From NCBI GenBank assembly GCA_035637655.1, contig DASPWT010000209.1:1-10973 (forward strand): DNA of 10,973 bases, in the 5' to 3' direction. Below the pieces are notes generated by a model, which did no database searches, had not been told where the DNA came from, and was given only the letters and a program-made list of their open reading frames with translations. The DNA is from VBDM01 sp035637655. Lineage in GTDB: Bacteria > Pseudomonadota > Gammaproteobacteria > Burkholderiales > SG8-39. Below are positions 7,464-10,973 of this stretch, piece after piece; the stretch's first letter is position 1; every line of letters starts with the position of its first letter. A program made the position numbers and the translations under genes.

Positions 7464-8524
7464 GCAGCCGCGCGCACCGACTTGGACGAGGCGAGCGGCA
7501 GCGACACCGGTTGATTGCGCTCGGCGGAAAGATCGGCGGCGATATACACCTCCATCACCATGCGCGCGTGCTCCGGCGTCACCATGACCGGCCGGTCGAG
7601 AGCGACCGCCTCGAGGAAGTGGATCGTCTCCGCCGCCATCGGCCCGGCGTAGGTGTGCTCGACGCGCTCCCCGGGCATGGTCGACATCGGTAGCTGCATG
7701 CCTTTCTGCATCGTGTTCAGCACCACGTCGCGGTGGCTGTCGTCGACCATCAGCGCTCCCTCGGTGCCGACCATCTCGATCCAGGTGGTCGAGAAATTCG
7801 GATAGCCGGGCGGCAGGCTCCAGCCGCCGCCGACCACGAACGAGAGGCCGCTGTCCATGGTGACGGAGAGCCATTGCTGGTCCGCGATCGGCTGGCCGCT
7901 CGCCTCCTGCATGGCGCCGAAATTCTGCTGCGAATACACGCGCACGGGCTTCGCCGGCTCCAGGCACCACAGCACGAAGTCCAGATCGTGCGTGCATTCC
8001 ATCGCCGCGGGCGAGAGCTTCACGCGGCCGCTGATCTTCTTGCCCAGGCCGCGGGTGATATGGCGGGAGACGAGCGCGCTCACCGGCCTGCCGATCGTGC
8101 CGTCGCGGATCGACTTCCTCACGTAGGCGAACTTGGGATTGAAGCGCTGCGAATAGCCGATGGTGAATTTCAGCTTGTTCTTGCGGGCGAGGGCGATCAG
8201 CTCATCGGCTTCCGAGAGCTCCATCGCGATCGGCTTTTCCAGAAAAACGTGCTTTCCGGCGGCGAGCCAGTCGCGCGCCATCGGATAGTGCGTGGTTTCC
8301 GGCGTCGCGGAAATGTACACCGCTTCGATTTCGCCCATCTTCAGGAGCTCGCCGTAGTCGGTCACCGCGGTCTTCGCGCCGGTCGCTTTGGCCACCTCGG
8401 CGAGCCGCTCGGGCCGGATCTCCGCGATGTGCAGGCCCTTCGTAAGGGGATGCGCCGCGCAGGTCTCGGCGCGGATGCCTCCGCACCAACCGGTTCCGAC
8501 AATGGCTACGCCGATCTGCTTCAT
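7460..8524 (-). CDS. Gfo/Idh/MocA-family oxidoreductase, first of a tandem pair
   Basis: A 354-residue NAD(P)-dependent oxidoreductase, paralogous to the gene that follows it. The Rossmann loop GTGWCG is at 10-15, EKP with K97 is at 96-98, and the active-site C-T-H-D-L-D stretch gives H179 and D182. VGTEG at 252-256 is followed by DDSHRDVVL, nearly the same as DDTHRDIVL in the neighbour, and both share GY[ST]QRF after the EKP region. The shared motifs across both domains point to tandem duplication and later divergence, or to two members of one subfamily. The enzyme is cytosolic, with no signal peptide. The ATG at 8524 has an excellent ribosome site. The gene starts 25 bases after the amidohydrolase gene. 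The substrate is unknown; sugar acid, inositol-like or cyclic carboxylate substrates are the usual range. Confidence 0.92.
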   Translation of the reverse strand: MKQIGVAIVGTGWCGGIRAETCAAHPLTKGLHIAEIRPERLAEVAKATGAKTAVTDYGELLKMGEIEAVYISATPETTHYPMARDWLAAGKHVFLEKPIAMELSEADELIALARKNKLKFTIGYSQRFNPKFAYVRKSIRDGTIGRPVSALVSRHITRGLGKKISGRVKLSPAAMECTHDLDFVLWCLEPAKPVRVYSQQNFGAMQEASGQPIADQQWLSVTMDSGLSFVVGGGWSLPPGYPNFSTTWIEMVGTEGALMVDDSHRDVVLNTMQKGMQLPMSTMPGERVEHTYAGPMAAETIHFLEAVALDRPVMVTPEHARMVMEVYIAADLSAERNQPVSLPLASSKSVRAAA

Positions 8525-8527
8525 GGA

Positions 8528-8536
8528 CTCCTCCTT
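8528..8536 (-). promoter_or_regulatory. Ribosome binding site of the first Gfo/Idh/MocA gene
   Basis: AAGGAGGAG on the minus strand, three bases before the ATG at 8524. It supports that start and marks an independent strong translation entry, from which the GTGA-coupled second paralogue would also profit. Confidence 0.7.
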
Positions 8537-8549
8537 CGAATGTCGCCTA

Positions 8550-9695
8550 TTATCGCCTGATCTTGAGCAGGCGGGCAGCGTTGCCTCCCATTATCCTTTC
8601 CTTCTCGGCCGACGGAAGCCGAGGCACGCTGTTGATCAGGCCGACCGGGTCCTCCTCGCCCATGTCGAACGGATAATCCGTGCCGAGCAGCACTTGCGCC
8701 GCGCCGAACTTGTCGATCAGGTTGCGCAGCATCTCGGGATCGAAGGTGATCGTGTCGAAAAAGAATTTCTTGAGGTAGCTCGTCGGAGGCTTTTTGATCA
8801 CGGTGCGGCAGTCGGGCCGCGCGCGCCAGGCGTGATCCATGCGCGCCCAGTAGTGCCCGAGGAAGCCGCCCGCGTGGGGCAGCACCACCTTGAGGCCGGG
8901 GTGCTTTTCCATCATTCCTCCGAAGATCAGATGGCTCGCGCCGACCGTCGTATCGAGCGGATTGCCGATGACGTTGTTCAGGTAGTGGTCCATCAGGCGA
9001 TCGCCCTGGGTGAATCCGATCGGGTGCATGAAGATCACGATGTCCAGCTCGCGCGCCTTGGCGAAGAACCTGTCGAGGCTCAGGCCGGGGTCGGTGAGCT
9101 CCTTCCCTGCGACGTTGGGATTGATCTCGACACCGCGCAAGTCCAGCTGCTTGACGCAGCGCTCGAGCTCGATCACCGCCAGCTCGACGTTCTGCAGCGG
9201 CACGGTGCCCAAGCCCACGAAGCGGTCCGGCCACTTCGCCACGATTTCCGCGAGTCGGTCGTTCACCATGCGCGAGACCTCGGCGCCCAGCCCCGGCTCG
9301 GTCCAGTAGTAGGTCTGCTGCGGCGCCGGCGACACCGCCTGGATGTCGATCCCCATGCGGTCCATGTCCTCGAGCCTTACTTCGATCGTGGAGAGCTTGG
9401 CGGCGCGATCCTGCATCTGCTTGACGTTGACTTCGCGCGTGAGCGCACTGGCAAACTTGACCGAAGGCTCGTATTGCGCGGGGTTGAGATGCGCGAGCTT
9501 CGCAGCCGCGTCCCGGTTCAGGTAGTGGCAATGGATATCGATGCGCAGGCTCCGCCCCTTCTTGCCGCGGACGAGCTTGCTCGAGACCGAGCGCTTGCGC
9601 GCTCGCGCTGCCGCAGCGGAGCCCTTGCGTGCGGCCGCGAAGCGGCGCTCATGCGCGAGATCGGTGCAGCCGGGCGTCGTGCAGGTAAACATCAT
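8550..9695 (-). CDS. Amidohydrolase-2 family protein (ACMSD-like), with N-terminal extension
   Basis: A 381-residue metal-dependent TIM-barrel enzyme. The metal site is complete: H55 and H57 in DIHCH, H224 in FMHPIG, H274 in LPHAGG and D340 in LGTDYPFDMG. The LGTDYPF and HAGG contexts match the ACMSD branch, which holds non-oxidative decarboxylases (ACMSD, gamma-resorcylate and 5-carboxyvanillate decarboxylase) and hydratases or hydrolases such as LigJ. A decarboxylation or C-C/C-N cleavage of a carboxylated substrate is therefore likely, but which one is not readable. The barrel starts near residue 50, whereas many family members begin almost directly at the HxH strand. The first 50 residues are Cys-containing (C5, C10), then rich in Ala, Arg and Lys. 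There is no in-frame ATG, GTG or TTG between codon 2 and the HxH motif, so the extension cannot be a start error. The double ATG at 9695 and 9692 is preceded by AAAGGAA eight bases upstream. Confidence 0.9.
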   Translation of the reverse strand: MMFTCTTPGCTDLAHERRFAAARKGSAAAARARKRSVSSKLVRGKKGRSLRIDIHCHYLNRDAAAKLAHLNPAQYEPSVKFASALTREVNVKQMQDRAAKLSTIEVRLEDMDRMGIDIQAVSPAPQQTYYWTEPGLGAEVSRMVNDRLAEIVAKWPDRFVGLGTVPLQNVELAVIELERCVKQLDLRGVEINPNVAGKELTDPGLSLDRFFAKARELDIVIFMHPIGFTQGDRLMDHYLNNVIGNPLDTTVGASHLIFGGMMEKHPGLKVVLPHAGGFLGHYWARMDHAWRARPDCRTVIKKPPTSYLKKFFFDTITFDPEMLRNLIDKFGAAQVLLGTDYPFDMGEEDPVGLINSVPRLPSAEKERIMGGNAARLLKIRR

Positions 9696-9725
9696 GTCAG
9701 TCGTTCCTTTCTTCAGGTCGATCGG

Positions 9726-10439
9726 TTAAAAGACTCCGAGATGCTGCGTGATCAAAGCCTGGTCGTTTCGCACCTGGCCGGCGCTTCCGCTGAACGCGAC
9801 TCTGCCCGTATTGAGGATCACAACCTCGTCGGCGAGGTCGAGGGCGAGCTTGATGTTCTGCTCGACCAGCAGAATCGACTGGCCTTCCTGCTTCAGGCGC
9901 AAGAGGGTGCGGCCGACCTCCGCGACGATCAGCGGCGCAAGACCTTCGGAAGGCTCGTCCATCAGCAGCACGCGCGGATTTCCCATGAGCGCCCGGCCGA
10001 TCGCGAGCATCTGCTGCTCGCCCCCGGAGAGCGAGCCGGCCGCCTGTTGCAGCCGGTCCTTCAGGCGGGGAAACAGCTCGATCACGCGCTCCAGAGTCCA
10101 CGCGGCCGCGAGGCCCGCCCGCTTCCGCCTCGCAACGACCAGGTTCTCCCGCACCGTGAGGGTGGCAAAGATCCGCCGTCCCTGCGGCACGAAGCCCACG
10201 CCCTTTCGCGAAATCGTCTCGGGCGAAAGCTTTCCGATCGCCTCGCCGAACAGGCGGATGTCGCCCGTGCGCGGGGGCAGGAAGCCGATGATGGCGCTCA
10301 TGCAGGTCGTCTTGCCCGCGCCGTTGCGACCGAGGAGCGCGAGCACCCTGCCCGGGTTCAACGAGAACGAAACGCCGTGCAGAACGTGGCTCTCGCCGTA
10401 CAGCGCATCGACACCCGAAAGGGCGAGGGCCTCAGTCAC
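9726..10439 (-). CDS. livF: Branched-chain amino acid type ABC transporter ATPase, LivF-like
   Basis: A 237-residue ABC ATPase with every motif in order: Walker A GRNGAGKTT at 37-45, Q-loop Q86 in VPQGRR, signature LSGGEQQ at 137-143, Walker B VLLMDEPSEGLAP at 157-169, and the LVEQN switch at 191-195, in which Gln replaces the usual His as is normal for LivF. It would energise uptake through LivH/LivM-type permeases, presumably encoded further upstream outside the window. In such operons these systems often import carboxylates or aromatic acids rather than leucine, so the symbol marks family and not proven substrate. The start is GTG at 10439, overlapping the LivG stop by 8 bases, with GAGG about nine bases upstream; the first residues MTEALALSGV fit the family N-terminus. 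It precedes the amidohydrolase gene by 30 bases. Confidence 0.93.
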   Translation of the reverse strand: MTEALALSGVDALYGESHVLHGVSFSLNPGRVLALLGRNGAGKTTCMSAIIGFLPPRTGDIRLFGEAIGKLSPETISRKGVGFVPQGRRIFATLTVRENLVVARRKRAGLAAAWTLERVIELFPRLKDRLQQAAGSLSGGEQQMLAIGRALMGNPRVLLMDEPSEGLAPLIVAEVGRTLLRLKQEGQSILLVEQNIKLALDLADEVVILNTGRVAFSGSAGQVRNDQALITQHLGVF

Positions 10440-10973
10440 CGAGGTAAACCTCGCGTGTTTTCGGATCGGCGACCACCTCGGCCCGGGTGCCCTCTATGAT
10501 GATGCTGCCGTAGTGCAGCACGGTGATTTTCTCGGCGAGATCGAGCGCGGTGTCCATGTCGTGCTCGATCATGACCACGGTCACTTCCCGCGGGATGCCC
10601 GCGATCAGCTCCTTCATCGCGGCGCGCTCCTCGCGCGACAGCCCCGCGAACGGCTCGTCGAGGAGCAGCACCCTGGGCTTTTGCGCGAGCGCCATGGCGA
10701 TTTCGAGCCGGCGCTTCTCCCCGTAGGATACTTCGCCGATCGAGCGCTGGGCGAGATGCTCCAGGCCCACCCGTTTCAGCACGCGCCGCGACTCCTCGTT
10801 CAGCGCGGCGTAGCGGACGAGCGGCCTGAAGACGTCCCAGCGCGACTTCGACAATCCGAGCAGCGACAGCACCAGGTTGTGCTCGAGCGAGTCCTTGGGA
10901 AAAAGGGTGATGATCTGGTAGGTGCGGGCGAGCCCCCGGTGGGCGCGCTGGTGCGGCTTCAGGCGCGACACCT
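10432..10973 (-). CDS. livG: Branched-chain amino acid type ABC transporter ATPase, LivG-like, 5' end outside the window
   Basis: The C-terminal 180 residues of an ABC ATPase. The Walker A motif and about the first 65-70 residues lie beyond the right edge. Visible are the LivG-type Q-loop region GLARTYQIITLFP (Q with the R-T-[YF]-Q context), the signature VSYGEKRRLEIA, which replaces LSGGQ as usual in LivG, Walker B RVLLLDEPFAGLS, and the switch His in MIEHDMD. The C-terminal end IIIEGTRAEVVADPKTREVYLGD is the standard LivG tail. It pairs with the LivF-like subunit encoded directly downstream, with which its stop codon overlaps by 8 bases. The frame is open to the very edge, so no start can be given. 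Confidence 0.93.
   Translation of the reverse strand, partial: VSRLKPHQRAHRGLARTYQIITLFPKDSLEHNLVLSLLGLSKSRWDVFRPLVRYAALNEESRRVLKRVGLEHLAQRSIGEVSYGEKRRLEIAMALAQKPRVLLLDEPFAGLSREERAAMKELIAGIPREVTVVMIEHDMDTALDLAEKITVLHYGSIIIEGTRAEVVADPKTREVYLGD

Noticed and set aside
7464..7997. Upstream extension of the second Gfo/Idh/MocA frame by 178 codons
   Set aside because: It overlaps the paralogous upstream gene in another frame. The Rossmann fold begins a few residues after the GTG at 7463.
6330..9695. Assigning the amidohydrolase and Gfo/Idh/MocA genes to the protocatechuate 4,5-cleavage pathway (ligJ, ligC) or phthalate breakdown
   Set aside because: The families match, but no ring dioxygenase, aldolase or lactonase gene is in the window, and family membership alone does not fix the substrate.
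8388..10499. A 703-codon open frame on the plus strand opposite the livF, amidohydrolase and Gfo/Idh/MocA genes
   Set aside because: It spans several well-supported minus-strand genes and their junctions. Its translation is low-complexity Arg/His/Leu/Asp-rich, with no recognisable domain. Long antisense frames are expected in GC-rich coding DNA.

Overview
The window is one uninterrupted run of eleven genes, all on the minus strand, so transcription reads from the right edge to the left edge. The first and last genes are cut by the window ends. The longest non-coding gap is 46 bases (5278-5323). Three junctions overlap (two GTGA 4-base overlaps and one 8-base overlap) and the rest are 4-46 bases apart. 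I see no promoter, regulator, terminator, RNA gene, mobile element or CRISPR array, so this looks like the inside of one long operon. Base composition is GC-rich. The mix of a Bug/TctC-type binding protein, Liv-type ABC ATPases and stand-alone catabolic enzymes suggests a soil or freshwater betaproteobacterium (Burkholderiales-like). That placement is inference from gene content, not from a marker gene.

Layout in transcription order (right to left). Transport: livG-like ATPase (10973-10432, 5' end outside) and livF-like ATPase (10439-9726). Enzymes, first group: an ACMSD-like amidohydrolase-2 protein with an unusual N-terminal extension (9695-8550), then two tandem Gfo/Idh/MocA oxidoreductases (8524-7460 and 7463-6330). 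A secreted Bug/TctC-type solute-binding protein follows (6307-5324). Enzymes, second group: an M24 peptidase/creatinase/DddP-type protein with an altered metal site (5277-4009), a zinc alcohol dehydrogenase (3997-2966), a compact two-domain PEP-synthase-like phosphotransfer protein (2961-1669) and a CtBP-type D-2-hydroxyacid dehydrogenase (1672-683). Last comes an exported kelch-repeat protein (656-1, 3' end outside).

Read together, the genes look like an uptake-and-breakdown unit for a small organic acid or amide that I cannot identify. The two transport types would bring in substrate. The amidohydrolase (decarboxylase or hydrolase) and the M24 protein would cleave it. Four NAD(P)-dependent dehydrogenases would handle alcohol and hydroxy-acid intermediates. 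The dikinase-like protein could activate or phosphorylate an intermediate. No ring-cleavage oxygenase, CoA ligase or sugar kinase is present, so the pathway cannot be assigned to a textbook route. The features I consider most unusual are the dikinase without its usual third domain, the M24 protein with Cys where the second metal-binding Asp should be, the amidohydrolase N-terminal extension, and the exported kelch protein closing a catabolic operon.
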